From contig CASFNB010000014.1 of the NCBI GenBank assembly GCA_949295915.1, positions 1 through 33,965 on the forward strand: a stretch of DNA of 33,965 bases, written 5' to 3'. The DNA comes from an uncultured Pseudomonadota bacterium. Lineage in GTDB: Bacteria > Pseudomonadota > Alphaproteobacteria > RF32 > CAG-239. This document shows, in pieces, positions 7,927-15,125 of the stretch; position 1 is the first letter of the stretch; every line of letters begins with the position of its first letter. The position numbers and the translations under genes are program-made. Under the pieces are notes generated by a model, which saw nothing but the letters and a program-made list of their open reading frames with translations, made no database searches and had not been told where the DNA came from.

Positions 7927-9603
7927 ATGATTTTGTTTCGAGCTAAAAAAATAATTTTTATGATTTGTTTGGCATTTCTTTTTTTCACCTCTTTTGTTGC
8001 AGCGGAACAAAAAGAACAAGATATTAATAAACAATATGAAAATATTGTAAAATATATAAAAGATAATCCCCAGCAAGCCATAAAAGACTTAAAAAAATTA
8101 GCAGATAAAAATAACTCTGCGGCTATCGAATATTTAATATTGCTTAGTATATATGAACCTCAAAAAGTAAATACGCCAGAATTTGAGAAAATAGCTCATC
8201 GCTTACATACAGATGTTATGGCTCAATATGAAAAAGTTGTTCCAGATTCTCCGTTTTATAGAATGTATCAGAGCCAATATGAAGATAAAGTGAAAGATGA
8301 TTATCTCAAATGTTACAAAGAGTTAAGTTGTTTAATAGAAGTTGGAGCTTACTCTTTTTCGAAATTTTTTAGTATATGGAATCAACAAAGCACAGATATA
8401 CGCTATGTTCCATGGAAAATAGTTGTTCCTTGCCCAACAGCTCAAAAACTTCACTTAACAGCAATTATGGATGGTGCCGGAGCTGGTCACGGTGCAGAAA
8501 CTTTAGATATTTCAGATTGCAGTCAATATCCGCAATATGAATTTCCAGCAGATGTTGAAGAATATTATAACTATATTCAACGAGAACTCGAATTTTATAA
8601 CCCCGGCTCAATACGTTATTATTATATGGCAAAAAATATTTATGAAAATATTTTAAACCATTATGATCCGGATTGGAACTTTGAGCGCCGTTATTATCCG
8701 GATCAAAAATATTTGCAAGCGTTGCCTCTTGAAGCATGGGCAATGGAATCATATCCGAATTATAAATATTTTGATGAAGTTATAAAACATGGAATAGGCT
8801 TTAATCAAGCTGTTGAGAAACTAACAAAACATTATGTAAAAACATTTCAGGTTTCTGAAGAAAAAGCTTACTCTTATGCTCGTTACACGATGATTCCAAT
8901 GGCAGCACAGAGCTCTGCTGTTAATAAAGACACATTGCGTTATAAGATTTTTTCAGGGGTTCCTGTTCAGGAAATTAAAACGTGGATTGAAAATAAGAAA
9001 ATAAAGGGGGGAGTTTTTGCCGAACCTGAAACGCCACATCAAAAAGATGAAATCCTAATGGTAAGCATACATCGACCGGACGTGTTAAAGATGTTGATTG
9101 AAACTTGCCCTAATAATGAAGAAAAATTGGGGTGCGGTGGTTTGAACACGGATATTGATGCTGAAAATGCATTCGGTAAAACGGCTTTAATGTATGCCGC
9201 ACAATATGGGTTTATGGATAGTGTCAAAATTTTGCTTGAAGCCGGAGCAGATATAAACGCTCAAACCACAACAGGAAATTTAGAAGATAATAATTGTTGG
9301 GATAATATTTGCATTGCAAATGGAGAACGTACAGCCCTGATGTATGCCGTGCAAGAAGGACATCTGGATATAGCAAAATATTTGGTAGAAAAAGGGGCTG
9401 ACATAAATCTGAAAGATTCAAAAGGAATGAGTGTTTATGATTATTTAAGCGGTAAAGCTCCATATTTGGGAAATATTAAGAGAGCTCCAACATCAATAGA
9501 AAACGATTTTTATCCGCCGAAAAAATATGAAAATAAAAACGTAACATTAGAGCAAGCTCAAGATTTTGTTGAATTCTTAAACAATCATGCAAAAGTCCGA
9601 TAA
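7927..9603 (+). CDS. Exported ankyrin-repeat protein (558 aa)
   Basis: A Sec signal peptide with a hydrophobic core ICLAFLFFTSFVAA ends near residue 26, so the protein is exported. Residues 27 to about 330 are Tyr- and Lys-rich with scattered cysteines and no family I can name. Two ankyrin repeats follow: GKTALMYAAQYGFMDSVKIL from residue 417 and GERTALMYAVQEGHLDIAKY from 466, separated by an insert with two cysteines. An AGAGGAA site precedes the start. The final codons GTC CGA and the stop TAA fall in a boundary repeat (AGTCCGATAAGTTGCTAAAA), so the natural C-terminus may have been cut off there. A role in interaction with host or other proteins is inference from ankyrin plus export. Confidence 0.85.
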   Translation: MILFRAKKIIFMICLAFLFFTSFVAAEQKEQDINKQYENIVKYIKDNPQQAIKDLKKLADKNNSAAIEYLILLSIYEPQKVNTPEFEKIAHRLHTDVMAQYEKVVPDSPFYRMYQSQYEDKVKDDYLKCYKELSCLIEVGAYSFSKFFSIWNQQSTDIRYVPWKIVVPCPTAQKLHLTAIMDGAGAGHGAETLDISDCSQYPQYEFPADVEEYYNYIQRELEFYNPGSIRYYYMAKNIYENILNHYDPDWNFERRYYPDQKYLQALPLEAWAMESYPNYKYFDEVIKHGIGFNQAVEKLTKHYVKTFQVSEEKAYSYARYTMIPMAAQSSAVNKDTLRYKIFSGVPVQEIKTWIENKKIKGGVFAEPETPHQKDEILMVSIHRPDVLKMLIETCPNNEEKLGCGGLNTDIDAENAFGKTALMYAAQYGFMDSVKILLEAGADINAQTTTGNLEDNNCWDNICIANGERTALMYAVQEGHLDIAKYLVEKGADINLKDSKGMSVYDYLSGKAPYLGNIKRAPTSIENDFYPPKKYENKNVTLEQAQDFVEFLNNHAKVR

Positions 9604-9926
9604 GTTGCTAAAATTTGCTCTTTAAAAAATCCTCAAAATCGGACTCTCTGAAAAGCTTGGAATACATACAAAAAAACCGCCTAATTGACGGAAATCTCAA
9701 AAATGGTGCCGCAGGCAAGCTTGTGCGCGCGGCTCTGCCACCGCGTAAACCAAAGGTTCTCGCTTTGCTCGCTCTCCTTCGCCAAACTTCGCTTGGCTCT
9801 GTCGTCAGACTTGCTCTTGCCCCCGCAAGTCCGATTTCTCACAAACAATACTTTTAAAACACAAAAACGCCCCTAAAGGGCGCTCTTGTGTTTTAATGGT
9901 GCGCGATACTGTGCGATTATCGGACT
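9591..9926. repeat. Module boundary repeat 3, including 282-bp long direct repeat
   Basis: Positions 9621-9902 are nearly identical to 14647-14923, apart from a few substitutions and small gaps. The block starts at AATCCTCAAAATCGGACT and contains CTTGGAATA-ATAC, ATGGTGCCGC-GGCAAG, a GC-rich stretch of CTTCGCT-like words, an inverted core AGTCCGAT (9828), and the terminator hairpin that follows tRNA-Thr. The right end keeps only TGGTGC of the tRNA and then switches to a recombinase-tail junction with core ATCGGACT at 9919. Short ORFs read through this block appear non-genic. Confidence 0.85.
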
Positions 9927-10007
9927 AAAGATTATGAGGATTTTAAGCGGTTAATAAGAAAAGTTGAGCTTTTTAACGAGTCGTTGTTTGATGTCGTTAA
10001 TGGCTAA
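9912..10007 (+). pseudogene. Recombinase-like C-terminal tail remnant, copy 3
   Basis: The frame reads CDYRTKDYEDFKRLIRK and continues through VELFNESLFDVVNG to TAA at 10005-10007. It is the longest of the four tails and keeps a clear amphipathic coding pattern, which supports descent from a real gene. The core octamer spans the Y-R-T codons. Confidence 0.6.
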
Positions 10008-10061
10008 AGATTAAATTAATGTTAATATTAACTAAATTTTTATATTATTGTGTAAAAATTA

Positions 10062-10087
10062 GTATAACTATAAAAATATAGTTATAC
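10062..10087. promoter_or_regulatory. Perfect inverted repeat upstream of the restriction-modification operon
   Basis: GTATAACTATA and TATAGTTATAC are perfect 11-base arms around a four-A loop. The repeat ends 11 bases before the start codon and touches the GGGGAAA ribosome site region. This position suits an operator or a translation-blocking hairpin. It does not have a T-run, so it is not a terminator. No C-protein gene is present to bind it. Confidence 0.6.
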
Positions 10088-10098
10088 GGGGAAATATT

Positions 10099-12060
10099 AT
10101 GGCAAGGAAAGATAAGAATATAACACCATCTGTTACAACTGTTTTGCAGAATTTAGGATATAATGTTGCGGATTGGGATGATTCTAAAAGCAAATTAACT
10201 GATGATATTAAGAAAGTTTTATCTTGCTCATCAAAGAGACAAACAGGGCGTGAAGGTTATCCGGATAGAATTTATTGCGATGGAAAGAATAAGCTGCTTA
10301 TTCTTGTTGAAGAAAAGCCCACAATGAAAGAACATGATTTAGAAGATATAGAAAAGGGTGCTGTAAGTGGCATTAAATGGTATTTAAGTCGTTTTCAAGA
10401 AAATAATTTAGACAATTCTCAAAAAAATGTTTTTAAATCATGGAGAATTTTAGGTATTGCTGTAAGTGGGGATTTATTAAAAGAATATCAATATAAATTT
10501 AGTTGTTTTATGCTAGACAATAGAGAGCAAAAGATTATTTCTGTTCCTCAGATTACGAATTTTGTAAATAAAGACTCTTTTTTAGCTTTATTCAATAGTT
10601 TGAATGAAGAAGAGGCTGTTACAAAAATAAGTTCCTCAAGTAAAAAAATAAATAATCTTCTTAGATCTATAGATTCGCAAAAAAGACCAATTTTATTGTC
10701 TGCTTTGATGATATGTCTTCATAATAAAAATACAGGATCTTTCTCCGCAACTTATAGCACTATGGATACAACCACATTAGCGGATAATATCTTACTTCAA
10801 GCTCCTCGTGTTTTAAAAAACGAAGGAATTCCGGCTGAAAAGCTAGAAGTATTAGATACTGAATTAGCATTTTTGAAAACGGATGTTACATTAAGAACAA
10901 GTGATATTTTAAAACAGATTCTGGATGAACTAAAAAATAATGTTATTCCTTTACTTACTGGTAATTTTGCTAAATCTTCAAATTATGATATTATTGGAAG
11001 GTTTTATGAAGAATTTTTAAAATATGCAGGTGTTTCTAATGTAAAAAAAGGTATTGTTTTGACTCCTCGCCATATTACAACCCTTTTCACTAAACTAATC
11101 GATTTGAAAGAAAATGATAAAATAGTAGATTTATGTTGTGGAACAGGAGCTTTTTTGATTGCTGGGATGAATGCTATCATAAATAAAATTGAAAAAAGCA
11201 ATAGAACAGATAAACAAGAAGCCATTGCTAATGTAAAACAGACACAGTTACTTGGCTTTGAAATAAATCCTACTATGTATATATGTGCTATATCAAGTAT
11301 GATGTTTAGAGGCGATGGAAAATCATCTATTTACAATTATGATTCGATAAAAGATTGTAGAGCACAAGAAAAGCTAGATGAATTTAAAGCTACTATTGGT
11401 TTTATTAATCCTCCTTACAGCGGCAAGGAAAATAAAGAAGATCCAACACCGAAGGAAATAACATTTTTAACAAAGTTATTAGATAATTGTTCTCGTTATG
11501 GGATAGTTATTGCTCCTCTAAGTATGTATTTTAAAGATGAAGCTATTCGTGATAACATCTTAAAAAAACATACATTAAAAGCAGTAATAAATATGCCAAA
11601 GGATTTATTCCAACCAAATGCTTCTACTCATACAGCTATAGCTATTTTTGAAACCAATAGGGCATTTGATTATAATAATGATGAAGTAATTTTTTATGAT
11701 TTGCGAGACGATGGCTTTGTTCTTGCTAAAAATAAAGGCAGAACAGATATCTACAATAAATGGAATAGCATTGAAAAAAAATTATTATCTATAATAAGAG
11801 GAACAAATAATGGTGAAAAACCAGATGATATCATATATGTAAAAACAAAAATCAAACCCAAAGATGAGTGGACTATTTATGCTCATAGTAAAACAGATTA
11901 TTCTAATTTATCTGAACAGGATTTTATTAATTCTGTGCGTGAATATATGATATTTGAGGCTAAAAAAGACATCGGTATATTATTTGAAGAAAAGTCAGAG
12001 GCCGAAATGCTTGATATTCTAAGCGCATATTATAAGGAAAATAAAAATGAAGCAATTTAA
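10099..12060 (+). CDS. BcgI-like bifunctional restriction endonuclease/N6-adenine methyltransferase subunit
   Basis: The 653-residue protein joins an N-terminal nuclease-like domain to a gamma-type adenine methyltransferase. The N-terminal part has a PD-(D/E)XK signature: P55-D56, then E71-E72-K73 in LILVEEKP. The methyltransferase has motif I DLCCGTGAF from Asp344 and motif IV NPPYSG from Asn437, as in HsdM. Size and domain order match the A subunit of type IIB enzymes such as BcgI, which cut on both sides of their site. There is no separate hsdR gene. The specificity gene starts 14 bases before the stop. The gene is visibly more AT-rich than its core neighbours, which suggests transfer. A plain HsdM with an HsdR-N-like domain is the alternative. 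Confidence 0.85.
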   Translation: MARKDKNITPSVTTVLQNLGYNVADWDDSKSKLTDDIKKVLSCSSKRQTGREGYPDRIYCDGKNKLLILVEEKPTMKEHDLEDIEKGAVSGIKWYLSRFQENNLDNSQKNVFKSWRILGIAVSGDLLKEYQYKFSCFMLDNREQKIISVPQITNFVNKDSFLALFNSLNEEEAVTKISSSSKKINNLLRSIDSQKRPILLSALMICLHNKNTGSFSATYSTMDTTTLADNILLQAPRVLKNEGIPAEKLEVLDTELAFLKTDVTLRTSDILKQILDELKNNVIPLLTGNFAKSSNYDIIGRFYEEFLKYAGVSNVKKGIVLTPRHITTLFTKLIDLKENDKIVDLCCGTGAFLIAGMNAIINKIEKSNRTDKQEAIANVKQTQLLGFEINPTMYICAISSMMFRGDGKSSIYNYDSIKDCRAQEKLDEFKATIGFINPPYSGKENKEDPTPKEITFLTKLLDNCSRYGIVIAPLSMYFKDEAIRDNILKKHTLKAVINMPKDLFQPNASTHTAIAIFETNRAFDYNNDEVIFYDLRDDGFVLAKNKGRTDIYNKWNSIEKKLLSIIRGTNNGEKPDDIIYVKTKIKPKDEWTIYAHSKTDYSNLSEQDFINSVREYMIFEAKKDIGILFEEKSEAEMLDILSAYYKENKNEAI

Positions 12061-13039
12061 ATATTTTCCTTTTTCTGAGGTTTTTGATTATAAAAGAGGT
12101 GTTCGCTTTACAGAAGATGAGCATATTATAGGAGATATTCCTTATGTTTCTTCCTCTAAAGATAATAATGGCATTAATGACTATGTAGCACCCCCTTTAA
12201 CAACAAAAAAAGGAGCTAAAGTAATTGTCTATAATAATTGCTTAACAATTAGCAATAGTGGTAGTGTCGGATATCTTTTTTATCATAATTATAATTTTAT
12301 AGCATCCGATCATGTTACGATTTTTTGGCCTAAAGGTAGAATGTTAACAAAAAATATAGCTCTATATCTTAAGCCAGTTTTTGAAAAAATACGTTATAAG
12401 TATAATTTTGGAAGAGAGATAAGTAATAGTAGATTGGAAAGAGAAAATATCCTTCTTCCTGTAGATAAAAACAATGCTCCTGATTGGAATTATATGGAGA
12501 ATTATACAAATAATATAACAAAAAATGTAAAATTTAATCCTATTGAAACTTTAAACATATCAACTTGCTATAAAGATATAAAAAAATGGGGCGAATTTTC
12601 CTTTATAGATAAAAAACTATGGACACGAATAACACATGGGCAACGATTAATTGCTGAAGATCGAATTAGTGGCGATATTGATTATTATTCAGCTTCCGAA
12701 TTTAACAATAGCCAAACAGATCAGATTAGCAATCCTCTTTTTATAGAAAAAAATTGCATAGTATATAATACATTTGCATCTGCTTTTTATGTAGAAAATG
12801 AATTTACAGCATCAGATGAAATATACTGTTTCCATAACGAGAAACTAAATAAATATAATGCATTGTTTATAACAACAATTATGAAGAAAAATAAGTATAA
12901 ATTTCAATTTGGCAGAAAAGCTTTTTATAATAAATTTTGTAATGAGACTATTCGTTTGCCAATAACGCAAAAGGGTGATCCTGATTGGCAATATATGGAA
13001 GACTATATCAAATCATTGCCTTATGCAGATTTAATATAG
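12047..13039 (+). CDS. Restriction-modification specificity (S/B) subunit
   Basis: The 330 residues form two repeated target-recognition halves. Each half opens with an F-S-x-F/D entry segment (YFPFSEVFDYKRG and WGEFSFIDKKLW) and closes with a near-identical phrase, APDWNYMENY and DPDWQYMEDY. The two halves probably read the two parts of a bipartite DNA site. The length is close to that of BcgI B subunits, shorter than most HsdS proteins. The start overlaps the methylase gene by 14 bases, so translation is likely coupled. No terminator is obvious after it. Confidence 0.85.
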   Translation: MKQFKYFPFSEVFDYKRGVRFTEDEHIIGDIPYVSSSKDNNGINDYVAPPLTTKKGAKVIVYNNCLTISNSGSVGYLFYHNYNFIASDHVTIFWPKGRMLTKNIALYLKPVFEKIRYKYNFGREISNSRLERENILLPVDKNNAPDWNYMENYTNNITKNVKFNPIETLNISTCYKDIKKWGEFSFIDKKLWTRITHGQRLIAEDRISGDIDYYSASEFNNSQTDQISNPLFIEKNCIVYNTFASAFYVENEFTASDEIYCFHNEKLNKYNALFITTIMKKNKYKFQFGRKAFYNKFCNETIRLPITQKGDPDWQYMEDYIKSLPYADLI

Positions 13040-13315
13040 AGGAATACATAGTCCTTAATATTGAAATTTTTGTTTTAGTACTTTTATTTCAGGCTTGGAC
13101 AAATTAATATATCACATCAAAAACATCATTTATACAAAACTTCTTTTCTGATTTACCGAAAAGTTAAAGGATTTTTGTCCGTTCCTTAGTAATCCCGTCC
13201 AAATCGTAGCAAAATGTCATTGGTTTTGTGAGTTTTAGGGGCTCGCGGATGGGAAAATATACCGCATAATATAAATAGTTAATGAGCAAAACACTATTTA
13301 TGAAAGGAAAAAACA
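13040..13315. other. Intergenic spacer after RM operon
   Basis: No gene or boundary core is seen in these 276 bases. An AGTCCTTA at 13070 resembles the inverted core but has lost it. AAAGGAAAA at the right end is the ribosome site of the next small ORF. Confidence 0.5.
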
Positions 13316-13447
13316 ATGTGGTATGTAAAATTAAATAATACAATTCTTCCAACGCCTTATCAGTATTTTAGCGATTGCCTGGCTGAGTGTAAAAGATTGC
13401 AGCGGGTTATGGTGGCTGTGTTTTCTGAACCGGTATTGATTGGCTAA
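13316..13447 (+). CDS. Small ORF (43 aa) preceding recombinase fragment
   Basis: The frame begins MWYVKLNNTILPTPYQYF, ends in EPVLIG, and is preceded by AAAGGAAA. It is followed after 23 bases by the start of a recombinase-like gene with its own AAAGGAG site, so the two formed an operon. The composition is that of a folded small protein (Trp, Tyr, two Cys, Pro). Function unknown. It may be an accessory factor of the element's recombinase, but that is inference from position only. Confidence 0.55.
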   Translation: MWYVKLNNTILPTPYQYFSDCLAECKRLQRVMVAVFSEPVLIG

Positions 13448-13470
13448 GTTTGGTATAAAGGAGATTTGAG

Positions 13471-13613
13471 ATGTTAAAGAATTTTGAAAACTGGCTTTTG
13501 GAACAGAATTATAAACCTTCTACCGCTTTTGATTATTGTGCAGTTATCGGACTAAAAATTATGAGGATTTTAAGGAATTATCAAGACAAATTAAGATGTT
13601 TGAGGACAGCTAA
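13471..13613 (+). pseudogene. Tyrosine recombinase fragment: N-terminus fused out of frame to tail copy 4
   Basis: The start has a good AAAGGAG site and reads MLKNFENWLLEQNYKPSTA, typical of the SAM-like core-binding start of tyrosine recombinases. After 23 codons the sequence enters TGTGCAGTTATCGGACTAA. From there the tail LCSYRTKNYEDFKELSRQ runs to TAA at 13611-13613 in another frame. The catalytic domain (R-H-R-Y) is entirely missing. The simplest reading is a deletion joining the first 70 bases of the gene to its last 75, with a frameshift. The fused frame would otherwise give a 56-residue peptide ending at 13641. Confidence 0.65.
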
Positions 13614-13671
13614 AAATTACACCTCATACATAGTACATTGAATTCAGCCATATTATGTTGAATAGAAAGGG

Positions 13672-14490
13672 TTACCTAATTTTTTGTACCATTAATTGTT
13701 TGCAATATGCCAAATGATTAGATTTTGCTTTTGTGACAGCTCCTTGCAATAAGTCTTTATAATTGGGTTCATTATACATACGATATTGAAAATCAGCCTT
13801 TTCAGCTTCTTTTATTGCATTCAGTTCTTCTTTTGAGGGCGTCTTTTTTATTCCAATTTTGAAACCAGACTTTTTTGTTTCAACGGCATTAACAACTTCT
13901 TCCTTTTGAACGTTTTTTAACTTGTTCCAAGCATCTTTTCTGGCTTCTAGTGAAGAGTAATCACAAATTTTGTCTTCTTGCCCGTTGATTTTATACCACA
14001 TATCTCGCAAGTTATATTTGGTAAGCAAAACACAAGAATTATCATTTTCTTCTGAAACAAGAGGATTAATAACATCTTCTTGCTGTTTGGAATGATTAAT
14101 AGAAATTTCATATTCAGGTAATAACATACCCAGAAAGTCTTTCATCTCTTTACGCATATCCTCACCGTGGGAATCATGATAATAAATTGTTTTGCTTTTA
14201 TTATCAACAGCCATTGCTACAGCGTGAGAGCCGCAAAAACATGCCTGTGAAGGAAGTAATAAAGAATAAAAGTTTTGATTGGATTGTCGGTCGTTTAATA
14301 ATGTTGTTCCCAAACCGACTAAAGCATTAGCATCAATTTTACTTTGAGCCCCGTTTATTTGAGATTCAACACTTAGCCTTTTTACTGAAAAACCATTTTG
14401 CTTAAATAAAATATTGTCTAAATCATCTGATTTTTCATTCCAAGTAAGATGTGTATTAAGTACATCTTCTTCCTTATATTTGGCAACCAT
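13672..14490 (-). CDS. CE-clan cysteine protease-like protein (C48/C55-like), possible effector
   Basis: I chose the start at 14490 because GGAGG lies five bases before it; the open frame extends 13 codons further upstream without such a site. The 272-residue protein has an ordered catalytic set resembling Ulp1/YopJ proteins: His89 in CGSHAVAMAVD, Asp106 in IYYHDSHG, Gln136/137 in HSKQQED and Cys153 in DNSCVLLTKYN. His-Asp and Asp-Cys spacing (17 and 47) is nearer to YopJ-type acetyltransferase/peptidases than to Ulp1. The C-terminal 90 residues are Lys- and Glu-rich and helical. There is no signal peptide. Proteins of this clan in bacteria are usually delivered to eukaryotic cells; that role here is inference. 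Confidence 0.6.
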   Translation of the reverse strand: MVAKYKEEDVLNTHLTWNEKSDDLDNILFKQNGFSVKRLSVESQINGAQSKIDANALVGLGTTLLNDRQSNQNFYSLLLPSQACFCGSHAVAMAVDNKSKTIYYHDSHGEDMRKEMKDFLGMLLPEYEISINHSKQQEDVINPLVSEENDNSCVLLTKYNLRDMWYKINGQEDKICDYSSLEARKDAWNKLKNVQKEEVVNAVETKKSGFKIGIKKTPSKEELNAIKEAEKADFQYRMYNEPNYKDLLQGAVTKAKSNHLAYCKQLMVQKIR

Positions 14491-14562
14491 AATAACCTCC
14501 GCATTCGTATTATGGTTGAAGGATACCATAGTTGAGCAAAAAATAAAAGATTTTTTTATTTT

Positions 14563-14626
14563 ATCGGACTGGGATTTTATTTAGCAAAAAGCTTGATTTT
14601 CTTAGGTTTCACTCAAAAAGTCCGAT
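14563..14626. repeat. Inverted core pair TTATCGGACT / AGTCCGATAA
   Basis: A ten-base core at 14561-14570 faces its exact reverse complement at 14619-14628 across about 48 bases. It lies upstream of the protease-like gene and just left of the second long repeat. A similar face-to-face pair occurs at 9594 and 9638 in the other polarity. Confidence 0.75.
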
Positions 14627-14646
14627 AAGTTATCAAAAAACGCCAA

Positions 14647-14923
14647 TTTTAAAATCCTCAAAATCGGACTCTCTGAAAGGCTTGGAATATATACAAAAAA
14701 ACCGCCTAATTGACGGAAATATCAAAAATGGTGCCGCTGGCAAGCTTGTGCGCGCGGCTCTGCCACCGCGCAAACCAAAGGTTCTCGCTTCGCTCGCTCT
14801 CCTTCGCCAAACTTCGCTTGGCTCTGTCGTCAGACTTGCGTTTCCCCCGCAAGTCCGATTATTTACTAACGATACGTTTAAAACACAAAAACGCCCCTTA
14901 AGGGCGCTCTTGTGTTTTAATGG
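14647..14923. repeat. 277-bp long direct repeat, tRNA-proximal copy
   Basis: This is the partner of 9621-9902. It contains a direct core (14663), ATGGTGCCGCTGGCAAG (14728-14744, an exact copy of the 3' end of the neighbouring tRNA-Thr), the CTTCGCT-rich stretch, a hairpin GACTTGCG/CGCAAGTC at 14833-14855 and an inverted core at 14852. Its right end is the tRNA-Thr terminator and the tRNA 3' end itself, so the long repeat is a copy of the tRNA's own downstream region. Confidence 0.85.
14880..14918 (-). terminator. Terminator of tRNA-Thr
   Basis: On the minus strand AAACACAAG-GCGCCC folds back on GGGGCG-TTTTTGTGTTT just after the CCA of the tRNA. A copy without the tRNA stands near 9858-9896. 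Confidence 0.75.
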
Positions 14924-14995
14924 TGCCGCTGGCAAGAATCGGACTTGCGACCCCGTCATTACCAATGACGTGCTCTACCACTGAGCTACAGCGGC
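14921..14995 (-). tRNA. tRNA-Thr (anticodon GGU)
   Basis: The 75-nt gene includes an encoded CCA. It has a fully paired acceptor stem (GCCGCTG/CAGCGGC), a D-arm GCTC-AGTGGTA-GAGC, an anticodon stem CGTCA/TGACG around TTGGTAA (anticodon GGT), and a T-stem GCAAG/CTTGC. The T-loop is TCCGATT, so position 55 is C where nearly all elongator tRNAs have U. The plus-strand octamer of this T-arm, ATCGGACT, is the core repeated through the accessory region. It is the likely attachment site for the modules on its 3' side. Confidence 0.93.
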
Positions 14996-15078
14996 GACAA
15001 CGAGAGAAACATACAAACAATTATCATAAAAATCAAGTATAATTTTTGCCTTTTGATAAAAAAATTTTTTATTCCAAC

Positions 15079-15101
15079 AAAAAAGCCCTCAAATGAGGGC
15101 C
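15079..15101 (-). terminator. Intrinsic terminator of trpS
   Basis: GCCCTCATTTGAGGGC followed by TTTTTTG on the minus strand, 25 bases downstream of the trpS stop. Confidence 0.9.
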
Positions 15102-15125
15102 TTAGTATTAGAAAATCCGCCTATA

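Noticed and set aside
9615..9876. Two ORFs of 63-80 codons in boundary repeat 3
   Set aside because: They translate the same non-coding long repeat as at 14682-14901 and have no ribosome site of their own.
13164..13352. 62-codon minus-strand ORF
   Set aside because: It lies antisense to the 43-aa ORF and spacer, with no ribosome site or recognisable motif.
14682..14984. 100-codon plus-strand ORF ending in NRTCDPVITNDVLYH
   Set aside because: Its C-terminal part is the antisense of tRNA-Thr and the rest is the long repeat; this is a well-known kind of spurious ORF.
6602..14995. Integron with attC sites
   Set aside because: Boundaries lack attC-type structure and no IntI is present; the shared core is a piece of tRNA-Thr, which fits tRNA-targeted tyrosine recombinases better.
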